Part shown: positions 1-11,082 of the stretch, in pieces | Layout: the number at the start of each line of letters is the position of its first letter | Numbering within the stretch: the stretch's first letter is position 1 | Assembly (NCBI RefSeq): GCF_030445035.2 | Contig: NC_080702.1 | Coordinates: 28,040,053-28,104,052, forward strand | Origin: Dasypus novemcinctus | Taxonomy: Eukaryota; Chordata; Mammalia; Cingulata; Dasypodidae | Direction: 5' to 3' | Length of the DNA: 64,000 nt | Notes under the pieces: generated by a model | The model's input: the letters and a program-made list of their open reading frames with translations, nothing else | Databases searched by the model: none | What the model was told of the DNA's origin: nothing | Translations under genes and position numbers: made by a program

Positions 1-264
1 TGAGTATAGTTACCGATTCTTATAATAATAGTTCCAGTAAAGTTTGTTGGGTGTTCATCAATCATTAGTTAATATAGCATGAGGTAAGGGTAATAGGTAA
101 CTTGATTTTGTGCTGAATGTCACGTAGGTTAGGGGTATATATACTAGCCCCCCAACTCAATAAACTTGTCTGATGAGCTTGAGAAATCAATGCTCTCAGA
201 TCCCCTGAACCCAATCTTTGTCTTTCATTCCCGATACCTCGGGTCGCCGAACAAGACTCCGACA
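1..264 (+). repeat. 5' LTR, 3' portion only
   Basis: It is nearly identical to 6197-6464 and ends in CA just before the PBS. A TATA-like run lies at 135-144 and an AATAAA polyadenylation signal at 159-164, which orients the LTR forward. By comparison with the 3' LTR, about 164 nt of its left end lie outside the window. Confidence 0.92.
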
Positions 265-266
265 GG

Positions 267-285
267 TGGCGCCCAGACGAGGGGC
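267..285 (+). other. Primer binding site, tRNA-Lys type
   Basis: TGGCGCCCAGACGAGGGGC starts two bases after the LTR end. It resembles the lysine-tRNA PBS of betaretroviruses with a small difference in its middle. Position and sequence together identify the minus-strand priming site. Confidence 0.82.
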
Positions 286-453
286 TCGAGGCAGAGGATT
301 CATCAAAGTACGGCAGCGTAGGTTCTTCCACCTCTGGATCGGGAACGCGGAAAGCTGAAAAGCCTTTTTTAAGGTAAGGAGCGTCGAAATTAATTAACCC
401 GGGTAAATTGCTGCTTCATATTATTAAGTTTTGCTTTCCGTTAGCATCAGGGT

Positions 454-1458
454 ATGGGTAATCAACCAGGACGCTTGGAAGAATATTCACAGGTTTTGAA
501 AACACTGTTGCACAGTGTGGGCGTCACAGTTAAGACTGCAGATTTGTTAGAATTGTTTGTTTTGGTTCAAAAGCATTGTTATTGGTTTCAACCGCAAGGA
601 AAGAATTTGATGAATGTTAAGCAGTGGAGGCAAGTAATGAAAGAATTGAGGAGAGCATATCAGAAAGGAGAGAATATACCTGTATCAGTTTGGGCCTTAG
701 GACAGCATATTGCTGCTGCATTAGATCCTTTGCAGTCTGACGAAGAGGAAGAGATTGTTCTTTTCTCAAGGGAGGAAATGGCTATGAATGATACAGGTAA
801 AGATAGGAATTTGGAGGAGGATCAGGAAGAAGAGGAGTTATTTGAAGTTAGAGATACAAATCCATTCTTAACTAAATCTATGTCGGAGCTAAATATTTCT
901 AAGGTAAACATATATCCTAATTTGACTCATGAGGTTCCTTCTGCACCTCCGGAACCTGGAAAAGCACCTAGTGGACTTTTCTCTACTGACCTGCCTTATG
1001 TTCGTAGCAGCTTTAAGCCAAATCCTGTGCCTGTTACTCCATTAATGAGATGTCTTTTACTGGGATCTAGTCAAGGTGAGCCTCTGGCTATGCAAGCTGT
1101 AGCAGCTTTTCCTGTAACTATTCAACAAATTCCTCCTGATGCTCAACACCCACAAGGGGGTGCCAAGTTTCATCCTGAGCCAAAAACTTTTAAACTATTG
1201 AAAGATTTAAAACGGGCAAAGATACTAAATAATGTCCTTGTTAGTGAAATCAGGCTTGTAAGAAAACTCTCTGTTAAAGTGTTAACTAAGATAAGGAAAC
1301 TATTCTGGCAGCAACTCTGCAACCCCCCTGCTGTCTACATAACAATGAAGCTGTGGGCTAGTGGGGCTAATAGAGTTAAGCCACTGAAAAAAGAGAAAAA
1401 CATGGCAACATTGGTGTTCTGTTTTATTTCCATGCTAATTCTAATTGGGCTTATTTAA
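454..1458 (+). pseudogene. gag: Truncated gag (matrix/p10 region plus start of capsid, then unrelated C-terminus)
   Basis: This is a 334-codon open frame from an ATG with Gly at position 2, a potential myristoylation site. Residues 1-95 look like the betaretroviral Gag p10 matrix domain. An acidic linker (about 96-130) and a Pro-rich region with PSAPPEP (about 160-168) follow. Residues about 215-250 look like the start of capsid, with an FPVT motif. The frame then stops resembling Gag. The last 80 or so residues are basic and end in a hydrophobic stretch of about 18 residues just before the stop. Normal betaretroviral Gag is far longer, so this is a deletion product. The hydrophobic tail could come from an Env leader region or be chance read-through. 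Whether any protein is made is unknown. Confidence 0.75.
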
Positions 1459-3010
1459 CCAAGATAATAAAATTAGTACAAAATTTTTATCAAGGTTTAA
1501 AAAGGAATTTTCAGTTTTAAATCAATAGTTTACTCCTGACCTTCAAGTCTCAGTATAGTCTTACAGAGTAATAATCCAAAAATGTGTGTTAACGGTCTGT
1601 CTAAACTGCTAAATTAGAGTTTTAACTACATTTATGCTGCTCAAGTTATCTTAACTGATTGCTGATAACGAATAAAAATGTTTCCAAGCACAAGCTTGCA
1701 TGTTACAGGCAACATGGATTCCAGAAGAAATCTGAAGAAGTGATATTTAAAATGTGATATAATGGAGAGCTTAAAAGCAGCTATACCAAGAAAGTAAGAA
1801 TTATAAGTTAATTGTAAACTGTATGTTTCTGTTACTGTGTTGTTGATTGTTCTGTGTGTGTTCGTTCAATGTCAGTGTGTATTTTGATACCTCCGGATGG
1901 TAATATAAGTAAAAATTTATAAAAGAGCTCTATTCAAATGGCCAAAAATTAAATAAGCGCTGATATTTATATTAATACATAAGTTTAAATGTTAATAAGA
2001 TCTCTACAATGATAAAAATTGTGTCTTTTTTTTTTTTTTTAAAGATTTATTTATTTATTTAATTTCCCCCCCCCCTCCCCTGGTTGTCTGTTCTTGGTGT
2101 CTATTTGCTGCGTCTTGTCTTGTTTCTTTGTCCGCTTCTGTTGTAGTCAGCGGTATGGGAAGTGTGGGCGGCACCATTCCTGGGCAGGCTGCTCTTTCTT
2201 TTCACGCTGGGCGGCTTTCCTCACGGGTGCACTCCTTGCGTGTGGGGCTCCCCCACGCGGGGGACACCCTTGCGTGGCACGGCACTCCTTGCGCGCATCA
2301 GCACTGCGCATGGCCAGCTCCACACGGGTCAAGGAGGCCCGGGGCCTGAACCGTGGACCTCCCATATGGTAGACGGACGCCCTAACCGCTGGGCCAAAGT
2401 CCGTTTCCCTGTGAGTCTTGATTAACAAAATTACTATAAGTCTTTTTATAAAAAGTTGTTCTTGCCTAGATTGAAATGAATAGCTTATTTTTCTTCACAG
2501 GATAATATGAAGGATGTAAAACTTAAATGAATATTAAAAAGGTTAAAAGTTTGTGAGAATGCTAATTGAAATTTAATAAGTTTTTGCAAAAAAGTGTGTT
2601 TTGCCCTAAAGTAGGATGGCTAATTTTCATAAACTCTTGGAACTTAAATGCATGTGGCAAGTTATAGAAAGTATTGTGGTTTTAATTATTATAAAAGAGT
2701 GTGTGTCACAAAAACAACCTCTTATCATAGATTAAAGTAACAACACTGTAGTATGCAGCAATCCCAAACACTGCTAGTTGCAAAAGTTAATGTCCAGCTG
2801 TGTTGCTATCACTTTGTTTTAAAACTTGCTAAGACTTTCTTTAGTGTCTTCTTAGACAAATCAAGCCAGCTGCAACAATAAACTTCTGCAGTGCTTTTCA
2901 GGGCTATGTGCATAGCCCAACTATCTTGTACAGTATTTACTATAGTAATAGTAATAAAAAAAGCAGCATACATTACTTCTTGAAAAGAGCAGGCTTGGCA
3001 GACTCCATTC
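1459..3010 (+). other. Non-coding internal provirus region at the gag-pol deletion
   Basis: No reading frame for protease or reverse transcriptase can be recognised here in any frame, although these genes belong in this position. The stretch is AT-rich and holds a minus-strand SINE (2026-2409). A pyrimidine tract ending in CAG near 2490-2500 resembles a splice acceptor, but nothing ties it to a transcript. RNase H-like coding appears only from about 3010 onward. Confidence 0.6.
2026..2409 (-). mobile_element. DAS-type tRNA-derived SINE inside the provirus
   Basis: Read on the minus strand it begins GGGAAACGGACTTTGGCCCA, carries tRNA-like A and B boxes, and ends in an (AAAT)n and poly(A) tail, seen as poly(T) at 2026-2040. 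It lies within a provirus with almost identical LTRs, so it inserted recently. The flanks show only an imperfect candidate TSD. Confidence 0.9.
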
Positions 3011-4168
3011 GTGTCTGCTCAGTGTACTGAACTTGCTGCCATCATTAAGGTATTAACAATATTTAAGAAACCTTTGAATACTGTTTCTGATTCTGAATAT
3101 GTATGCCTTACTGTTAAGCATATTGAAACGGCTCATATCTTTGTTACTGATGAATTATCTCAACTTTTTGCTGACTTGCAACATCTCATTAGATTAAGAC
3201 AGCATCCTATTTACATTACACATATACGTTCTCATACATCTTTGCCTGGTCCTATGACAGCAGGTAATGCTCGAGCTGATTTATTAGTGGGGTGTTTACA
3301 AAGTGCTCGTGATTACTATGCTTTAACTCACATTAACGTTAAAGGCCTGCGAAATAAATATCAAAAGCTTACTAGACTACAAGCGCAGGACATTATTCGT
3401 ACTTGTCCCACCTGCGGACCCCTGACAGCAGTGCCTTTTCAGGCTGGAACTAATCCCAGAGGCCTGACTCCTAATCAGTTATGGCAGATGGATGTTACTC
3501 ACATTCCATCCTTTGGAAAACTGCAATATGTTCATGTTTGTATTGACACTTATTCTCATTTCATGTGGGCTACTGCTCAAAGTGGGGAACGGTTTCATCA
3601 TCACATCTCTGGTCTGCTTTGCTCACATCTCTGGTCTGCTTTTGCTGTGATGGGATGCCCTCTAAAGATTAAAACCGATAATGGACCCTCTTACATTAGT
3701 AAATCCTTTGCTTCCTTTTGTAAAAAATATGCTATTGAACATGTTACCGGCATTCCCCATAATCCTACAGGTCAAGCTATTGTTGAAAGATGCCATCATA
3801 CTCTCAAGACTATGCTTTTAAAACAAAAAGGGAGAGATGATGGTATGATATCACCTAAAGATCAATTGGCTAAAGCTTTATTTACCTTAAATTTTCTTAA
3901 CGTTTATGATTCTATGACACAAGCTGAATGTCATTTTGGACATTCTCAAAAATCCACAGAAATTGCAGAATCTGAGAATCAACCAGTATTTTGGAAAGAT
4001 GTTTTAAGTAATGAATGGAAGAAAGGCAGGGTTAAAGTATGGGGGCGAGGTTATGCTCTTATCATTTCAGAAAATGGAGAAGAAATCTGGCTTCCGGCAA
4101 AAAGGATTAAACCTAGGACTGAAGAAGTGGAGTCTTCTACACATATGAATCCTACTGATAGTGAGTGA
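3011..4168 (+). pseudogene. pol: pol fragment: RNase H end and integrase
   Basis: The frame opens without an ATG (GTG at 3011), because it is the 3' part of a larger pol. Residues 1-95 match the end of RNase H, including a GNARAD-type motif. The integrase zinc domain follows: CPTC is present, but the first His of the H-x3-H pair is Tyr (YALTH). The catalytic D,D-35-E residues are visible in QMDVTH, KTDNG and IVER. A C-terminal DNA-binding segment ends near KRIKPR. A 22-nt tandem duplication (3601-3644) lies between the two Asp residues without closing the frame. The stop overlaps the env frame by 8 nt. With no RT or protease present, this cannot support replication. Confidence 0.85.
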
Positions 4169-5786
4169 AACCGGCAATGGTAATGGTAATTACACATATT
4201 GGGCATATATCCCTAATCCCCCATTACTTCGAGTGTTAACCTGGCAAGATCCTTCTTTTCCTGTCTATTTGAATAAAACTATTATATTTCCTGGACCCAT
4301 GGATGATAGGTTACCACTTAAGCCACGAGAAGAAGGACAAAAGATTTATAATCTCCTTCTTCCATTTGATTTCCGACCTCTTTGCATTGGCAATCGCCCA
4401 CCATGTATGGCTGTGAAAAATAGAACGATGATCAATTTTAGCCATAATAATACTAAATCTTTGGTAACTTTATTCCCATCTTATCAATACCAAGAATATA
4501 AGTATCCAAGTTATAGTTGTCCTAAGAGGAATGCTGATGATATGCAAAGATGGTATGAATGCCATATGGGAAGAGGATCTGTCGTTTTTAATGATTCCTA
4601 TGGAATAGTTTGGGAAAGTGCCCCTATGGGGAATCCCAACAAATATAAGGGCAGATTTATTTGGTATGGTATACATAGCTTGGGACAACAAATTAGTAAT
4701 ATGCAGTATCCTTTTCATGATTCTCTTGATATGGATGAGAAAGTAATCTTTACCAAAAATAATAGTGATTGGAAAAATATAGGGAAATGGGTTCCTTTCC
4801 CATGGTGCAATAGCACTGGAATCCATGATCAAAAACAAATATGGAAAGTCTTCTTAGGAGTGGCATCTACTTCTGTATGGAAAGGTAATAAAAGTATGGA
4901 TGGACAATATTTACAATTAGATCAAATTCATCATTTTCAATCATGTGTCAGAGACCCACATGTGTTTGTGGTAGGGAAGGCTACCATTACTGAAAATGCT
5001 TTGTTCTATAAGAATGGTGCTTTGTATACCTGCTTGTCTGAGAATAGTTTACAGAATGGAAATATTATCACCATGGCTCACAGAAGACGAGGAGTGTGGA
5101 TCCCGGTGCAAATGAATCGGATGTGGCAGTCATCACCTGAAAGTCATCTTCTTTTCCACCTGGCTCAAGGACTGTTGAAACGATCTAAGAGATTTCTGGG
5201 ACTTCTCATAGCTGGCATTCTTGGCCTTATTGGTGTCATCACTGCCGCTGCCACTGCTGCTGTTGCATTGCATGAGACGGTGCAGACCCAGCAATACGTG
5301 CATGATTGGCACAAGAATGCTAGTGACTTATGGCATAGTCAAGAGCACATTGATGAAGGACTTAATAACAGAGTTAGTGATTTGGAATCTGCTGTTTTAC
5401 ACTTAGGAGATCAAGTTTATAATTTGAATATGTTAAAAGGATTGAAATGTGATTGGAATGAAAGTAATTTTTGTATTACTCCTTTGGATTATAACATGTC
5501 TATGTTTCAATGGAATAAGATCAGAAATCATTTGTTAGGACATAAAGGAAATATGTCATTAGAAATTGAGGAATTGCAGAAAAAGATTTTAGAAATGTCT
5601 CATAATCAGATATACGTAGATAGTGATAAGGATATCTTTAATGATTTGATTTCACATTTGAATAAGTTTAATCCTGTTGATTGGTGGAAATCTCAACATT
5701 TCTTATCTGCTTTAGGAATAGGGGTATGTGTATTAATCCTGGTGCTCATGGTTGTCGCTTGCCTGGGAAAAGGTGTTTGCCAATGA
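4161..5786 (+). CDS. env: Betaretroviral-type envelope, long open frame without a start codon of its own
   Basis: The frame has 541 sense codons with no internal stop. It begins at GTG, is preceded in frame by a TGA at 4146-4148, and has its first ATG only at codon 47. The usual signal peptide is therefore absent. SU spans residues 1-344 with many Asn-glycosylation sites. A furin-type site RSKR is at residues 341-344, followed by a hydrophobic Ala/Gly-rich fusion peptide, a helical region, a Cys-x7-Cys loop near residue 430, and a membrane anchor at about 515-536. The cytoplasmic tail is only about six residues. It most resembles HERV-K-like Env proteins. It could be translated only if splicing or an upstream frame supplied a start and leader, which I cannot show. 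Confidence 0.82.
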   Translation: MSETGNGNGNYTYWAYIPNPPLLRVLTWQDPSFPVYLNKTIIFPGPMDDRLPLKPREEGQKIYNLLLPFDFRPLCIGNRPPCMAVKNRTMINFSHNNTKSLVTLFPSYQYQEYKYPSYSCPKRNADDMQRWYECHMGRGSVVFNDSYGIVWESAPMGNPNKYKGRFIWYGIHSLGQQISNMQYPFHDSLDMDEKVIFTKNNSDWKNIGKWVPFPWCNSTGIHDQKQIWKVFLGVASTSVWKGNKSMDGQYLQLDQIHHFQSCVRDPHVFVVGKATITENALFYKNGALYTCLSENSLQNGNIITMAHRRRGVWIPVQMNRMWQSSPESHLLFHLAQGLLKRSKRFLGLLIAGILGLIGVITAAATAAVALHETVQTQQYVHDWHKNASDLWHSQEHIDEGLNNRVSDLESAVLHLGDQVYNLNMLKGLKCDWNESNFCITPLDYNMSMFQWNKIRNHLLGHKGNMSLEIEELQKKILEMSHNQIYVDSDKDIFNDLISHLNKFNPVDWWKSQHFLSALGIGVCVLILVLMVVACLGKGVCQ

Positions 5787-6019
5787 TTGCACCGTGTGGA
5801 CACCATGGGACAAGCAAACAACATAGTACTTGCTAAAACTCTACAATAGTACCCCGAAGTCAGTGCGCTTGGCTGGTAGTCAGTGACGGGCAACTTGGCT
5901 AGCCTTTCAGTCAACCTAAGACAGGGACGTGGCCTTTCGCTGCCACGCTTCCCCAGGACGGGTAAGGCTGATTGTGCATAGCCTCGACCTAAGACAGACA
6001 CAGTCACCCTGACTAAAAC

Positions 6020-6032
6020 AAAAAGGGGGAAA
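6020..6032 (+). other. Polypurine tract
   Basis: AAAAAGGGGGAAA lies directly before the TG that opens the 3' LTR. This is the expected position for the plus-strand primer of reverse transcription, and it fixes the LTR start at 6033. Confidence 0.88.
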
Positions 6033-6464
6033 TGTGGGAAACAAAGGCATGTTGTTTCCATGGAAGCAAGTTACTTCCTTGACCACTGAGTCAAGCTGTC
6101 CCTTATGATTATCGGTTGGAGCAGTCTTGGCTGGGTAAGCACACCTGCAGGCAGAACAATACATATAGAACAGAACAATCTGGGCAACAGGATTTATGAG
6201 TATAGTTACCGATTCTTATAATAATAGTTCCAGTAAAGTTTGTTGGGTGTTCATCAATCATTAGTTAATATAGCATGAGGTAAGGGTAATAGGTAACTTG
6301 ATTTTGTGCTGAATGTCACGTAGGTTAGGGGTATATATACTAGCCCCCCAACTCAATAAACTTGTCTGATGAGCTTGAGAAATCAATGCTCTCAGATCCC
6401 CTGAACCCAATCTTTCTTTGTCTTTCATTCCCGATACCTTGGGTTGCCGAACAAGACTCCGACA
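6033..6464 (+). repeat. Complete 3' LTR (432 nt)
   Basis: It begins TGTGGG after the polypurine tract and ends GACTCCGACA. Positions 6197-6464 repeat the window's first 264 nt. The differences are a 4-nt TCTT insertion and two C-to-T changes near the end, both at CpG sites. It has the same TATA-like run and AATAAA signal as the 5' copy. Confidence 0.92.
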
Positions 6465-7429
6465 TAGAGCAAGCTGAGAACTTGTCTACCACATATCAAG
6501 AATTAGTATAGTATTAGCAGAGATAAACAAAATATACAAATCTGATGAATGAGTGAGCAGACATGCAGAGCAGTGGCAGAAATCATGGATACTCTAATAT
6601 ATGGGCAGAGATAAATTGTTATATAAATGGGAAAAAATGCATTGTATTATCATTGATTCCAAGGAAAATTATCAATTTATTGTAGCTTTATATGTGAAAG
6701 ATAAAATAGGATACTTTCAAAAGTTATACACAAATGGTTTTATGATATAAAAATAGACTTTAAACATATAAGAAAGAGAGAGTAAGCCATAAAAGAGACT
6801 GACAAATTTAACTATCCTAAAATTAAGGGAGTGAAAAGATAAACCACAATCTGGGAGAAAAAGATCTATAACACACAAAAATATCAAAGGATTAGTGCAG
6901 ACTATAAATACGTGAACGAATAAAAATGGGAAAATGACAATGTCTTTCACAAAAGATGAAAGACCATGTGATAGTTAATTGACTAAGCAATGGTATCCAG
7001 TTGTGTGATCAAATAGCCTACACGTAGCTGTTGTATTTCGTAGATGTTAACATCTACAGTCAGTTGAGTTTAGGTAAAGGATTTTACCATCATCATGTGT
7101 GTGGGCCTCCTCAAAATCACCTTAAGAGCAATTAACTGAGGCTTCCAGAAGAAGGAAGTCTGTATTTAGACTACCACATCTGCTTGTGTCTGAGTTTTCG
7201 GCCGACTGCCTCCTGTACAGATTTTGGACTCAAGACTCTGATATCAGGTCTTTGCAGAATTTCCAGGCTGACACCTATCCTATGGATTTCAGACCTTCCA
7301 GCCCCCAAACTCCGTGAGCCAATTCCTTAAATAAATCTCTTCAAGAATAAACATATACACCCTCTTGGTTCTGCATTCCAGGGAACTCTGACCAACACAG
7401 ACCAGATATGATAAAAGGTCAACCTCACT
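6465..7429. other. No gene seen; old repeat material
   Basis: AT-rich DNA without coding signals. From about 6960 to 7400 it resembles an old mammalian interspersed repeat that ends in a GTGAGCCAATTCCTT-type segment and then GGGAACTCTGACCAAC. I cannot classify it further by eye. Confidence 0.4.
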
Positions 7430-9690
7430 GGTAATAAAACCAAAGAGCACAATAAAACCTCAAGTAGATCCCATTTCATACCAGTTAGGAGGACAAAAAC
7501 TAGTTAAAATAATCCCAAGTGCTGATATTCATTTTCAACAAATAGTTATGTGGAAGTTGGGAGGGTCGATTGATACACTTCATTTGCCATTTCCTAATAA
7601 ATGTGAAACTGGCACTGATATCCGATGTACAGAAAATTTTTGTGCAATCAGGAATGAAATTAGGGACACTACAACAGACCTTACAGAGAAAAAAATGGAT
7701 TATAAGAGGGTACTATGAACAATTATATGCCAAGAAATTAGAAAACCTGGATGAACTGGACAAATTCCTAGAAACATACAAATCAGCTAATCTGCCCTGC
7801 CCCCAAAAAAGAAGTAGAAAATCTCAACAGACCTAAAACAAACCTAAAGAGATTAAATCAATAATCAAAAACCTCCCAACAAAGAAATGTCCAGAACCAG
7901 ATGAGTTCACTACTGAATTCTACCAAAGAATTATAGAAGATTTAATACCAATCCTTCTCAATTACTTCCAAAAAACAGAAGAGTTCTAAGGATGAGGCCA
8001 GCATTACCCTGATACTAAAGCCAGATAAAGACAGCACAAGAAAACTATAGACTAATATCCCTTACAAATAGAGATATAAAAATCCTCAACAAAATACTCA
8101 CAAGTCAAATTGAACAGTGTAGCAAAAGAATTATACCCTATAACCAGGTGGGATTTATCCAGGGATTCAATAATAGTTCAATAAAAGAAAACTAGATCAT
8201 ATAATATACCATATTCATAGAATGAAGAGGGAAAAAACCATGATCATCTCAACTGATGCAGAAAAGGTATTTGACAAAAGCCAGTGTCCCTCATGATGAG
8301 AACTAGGAAACTAGATGATGAGAACTAGGAAACTAGAAACAGAAGATAACTTTCCCAATATGATAAAGGCAATATATGAAAAAACACAGCAAATATATTC
8401 AAAAGTGAAAAACTGAAAGCTTTCTCCCTAAGATCACAGAAAAGACAAGGATCTTATCACTGTTACTCAACACTGTATTGAAGTTCTGGCCAGAGCAATA
8501 AGCAAGAGAAAGAAGAGGCATCAAATTGGAAAGGAAGACATTAAATGATCCCTTTTGGCAAAATACATGATCCTATATATAAAAAGCCCCCAACAGATGC
8601 TGGACATTGTGTGTCCTGCCATGGCCCACTGTGTGGACTGGGGGAGAGTGTAGACTACAATGTAGACCACTGTCCATGTAGTGCAGCAGTGCTCCAAAAT
8701 GTATTCACCAGGTGCAGTGAATGTGCCATGATGATGGAAGAGGTTGCTGATGTGGGAGAAGTGAGGTGAGGGGGGTGGGGAGTATATAGGGACCTCATAT
8801 TTTTTTAATGTAACATTTAAAAGAAAACAAAGAAAAAAATAGAAAAGAAGTTAAAAAAAACAAACAAAAAATAAAAAGCCCCCAAAGAATTTACAAGAAA
8901 GTTACCAGAACTAAAAAACAAATCCAGTAAAGTTGCAGGATTCAAGATAAACCCACACAAGTCAACTGGTTTTCTATATACCAGTAATGAACGATCTGAA
9001 AAGGAAATCAAAATAATTCCCCTTATAATAGCATCTAAAAGAATAAAATACGTAGGAATAAATAACCAAGGAGATGAAAGACTTTTACACTGGAAACTTC
9101 TGAAAGAAATTAAAGAAGACCTAAATTAATGGAAAAACACCCTGAGTTCACCAGTTGGAAGACTTAATAGTATTAAGACGTCAATACTGCCTAAAGCAAT
9201 CTACAAATTTAATGTAATCCTTTCAAAATTCCAGGAGCCCTTTGTTTTCTAGAAATGGAAAAGCTGATCCTCAAATTAATATGGAATTGCAAGGAATCCT
9301 GACTAACCAAAAACAATCTTGAAAAAGAATAAAGTCGGAGGACTCACATTTCCTGACTTCAAAATTTACTACAAAGCTACAGTAATTAAAACAGTATGGT
9401 ACTGGCACAAGGACAGATATAGAAAGCAATGGAATAGAATTGAGAGTCCAGAGATAAATTCACACATGTATAGCCAGCTGATTTTAGACAAGGGTGCCAA
9501 GCCCATTCAATGGGGAAAGAACAATCTCTTCAACAATTGGTGCTGGGACAACTGAAAATCCACATGCCAAAGAATGAATTTGGACTCCTAATTCTCACCA
9601 TACACAGGAATTAATTCCAAATGGATCAACAACCTAAATCTAAGAACTAAAACCCTAGAATTCTTAGAAGACAGCCTCCGTCTGGGGATG
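7430..9690 (+). mobile_element. Decayed LINE-1 ORF2 fragment
   Basis: Broken reading frames match LINE-1 ORF2 from the region before reverse transcriptase through RT toward the C-terminal domain. Recognisable pieces lie at 7660-7830, 8150-8560 and 9050-9680, with many stops and frameshifts between them. A younger LINE-1 tail is inserted at 8594-8870. The match ends abruptly near 9690, and no 3' UTR or poly(A) tail follows. Confidence 0.8.
8594..8870 (+). mobile_element. 5'-truncated LINE-1 tail with target-site duplication
   Basis: It contains the lineage's 3' UTR end (GACTGGGGGAGAGTGTAGAC, then CTCATATTTTTTTAATGTAAC) and an A-rich tail. It is flanked by a perfect 15-bp duplication, ATAAAAAGCCCCCAA, at 8579-8593 and 8871-8885. 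It was therefore inserted by target-primed reverse transcription into the older LINE-1. Confidence 0.9.
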
Positions 9691-11080
9691 GCTGGAGCAA
9701 GAGCACAGGAGTGGACTAGGATGGGCTGGCAGTTGAGTCCTCTCCAGTTACACTTTCTTGCCTTCTGGATATTTTTTAACCTTTGCATGTTTTACTTATT
9801 TAAATTAACAGAGAAATTTACAGAAAATGTATTTTACATTTTAATAGTTTTTATTTTAATTAACTCATTTATTTTTCATAAATGAATATTTTAAATTAGA
9901 AATGGTTATGTAAACTATTCTAAAAATGAACTCTTTAAATGTGAACACTTACGAAAATGTAAATCATTTAAAAAATGAGATTCTTCAAATCTCTAACATG
10001 ACAAGTGGCATCACAGTTTGTACTTCATCTCTATCTCACATTGGGGAGTATTTTCAGAAATGAGTAGTATATTTAATGCATTAGGGGTTTGGGCCTTATT
10101 TGTTAAATGTTAGGATTTTCAAGGATTTACATAAGCTTTTAGCAACTTTCCGTGATCAGTTAAAATAGGAATTCAATCGAAAGGCAGAGCCCTTTAAACG
10201 TCAGTTTTCTCTGGGGACACTCACATTCCAAAACTTACCTAGAAGATGAAAAATGGACCTGAGAACTTAAAAACACTCAACTCTTCATGGTGAGGTTCTC
10301 TTGCCAAGAAGGAATAAAACCTCAGATTGTTTCTAGAATTCTCGTCTTCCCATCTTAGATTTCAAACTACTTAGATTTTTACCCAAGGAAATAAAAATCT
10401 TTCCACATTCACACAAGGGAATAAAACGACCAAATGCTTTGGGAAACGACAGTTACACTGGCGGCAATGTTCAAGAAAGAAATCAAAAGGGAAGAAAAGC
10501 AAACACTTGACTCAGCTCAGAGAAGCAGCTGCTTCACCCACAGCCGGCAGGGTCAAGCCACACGAAGAGCTTGAGATCCAGATTCTCACCAGAGACAACT
10601 CCTGCAGTAGGTCAAGTGCTGCGATTGGCAGGGAGGGGACCGGAGCTGCCCACCCACCTCTTCCCAGCGAGTGGGGAAGCACCCCCAGCCTTCACTTCTC
10701 CCTAGAGAAGAGGAAAGCCCCAGCGGAGTTCAGGTGAGATTCTGACCCAAATGAACTCTTAAACTCATAAACCCTTTCTCCAGGAGACAGGGCAAAGGAG
10801 TTTCTAAGCCCTCCCGCCTGCCCTACGGATTTCAGATTTGCCTGCTATGTGTCTCCTACCAGCGCAGTTTTTCGGGAGAACTCAGGTGGACTCCTCGCAA
10901 CAGCATCTGCATGTGGCTCTTGCCCAACAGAAGCAACTCCCTTAGCCTGATTAAACTTTAGACAGGCTTTCCCTGACCCCCTCACCCCGACTTAAACTCA
11001 CAGGTGTCTAAGCAGCGAGTCCCTTCTCCCTCTCCTCCCTGGGTGGTTAGGAGATCCAGGTGCCTAATCACAGCAGATTA
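9691..11080. other. No gene recognised; contains one copy of a diverged duplicated segment
   Basis: No coding exon can be supported. About 10440-10930 resembles 14880-15400 at scattered blocks in the same order and orientation, for example CTCCAGGAGACAGGGCAAAG here and CTCCAGGAGACAGCCCAAAG there. The rest of the stretch is unremarkable. Confidence 0.45.
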
Positions 11081-11082
11081 AA

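Larger units (their letters stand above)
1..6464 (+). mobile_element. Betaretrovirus-like endogenous provirus, internally deleted
   Basis: The order is partial 5' LTR, PBS, gag fragment, non-coding stretch with a SINE, RNase H/integrase fragment, env, polypurine tract and 3' LTR. All parts are in plus orientation. Protease, reverse transcriptase and most of capsid/nucleocapsid are missing, so the copy is replication-defective. The p10-type Gag N-terminus, the lysine PBS and the HERV-K-like Env architecture place it among betaretroviruses (class II ERVs). The two LTRs overlap for about 264 nt. Within that overlap I count only two substitutions and one 4-nt indel, so the insertion is young. The 5' flank lies outside the window, so the target-site duplication cannot be checked. 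Confidence 0.9.

Noticed and set aside
2094..2428. Overlapping frames on both strands in 2094-2428
   Set aside because: They are translations of the SINE body. The same protein shadows recur at every SINE copy in the window.
4161..5786. Env as a domesticated syncytin-like host gene
   Set aside because: There is no start codon or signal peptide, it sits in a young defective provirus, and nothing in the sequence shows selection. Being open can be explained by youth alone.
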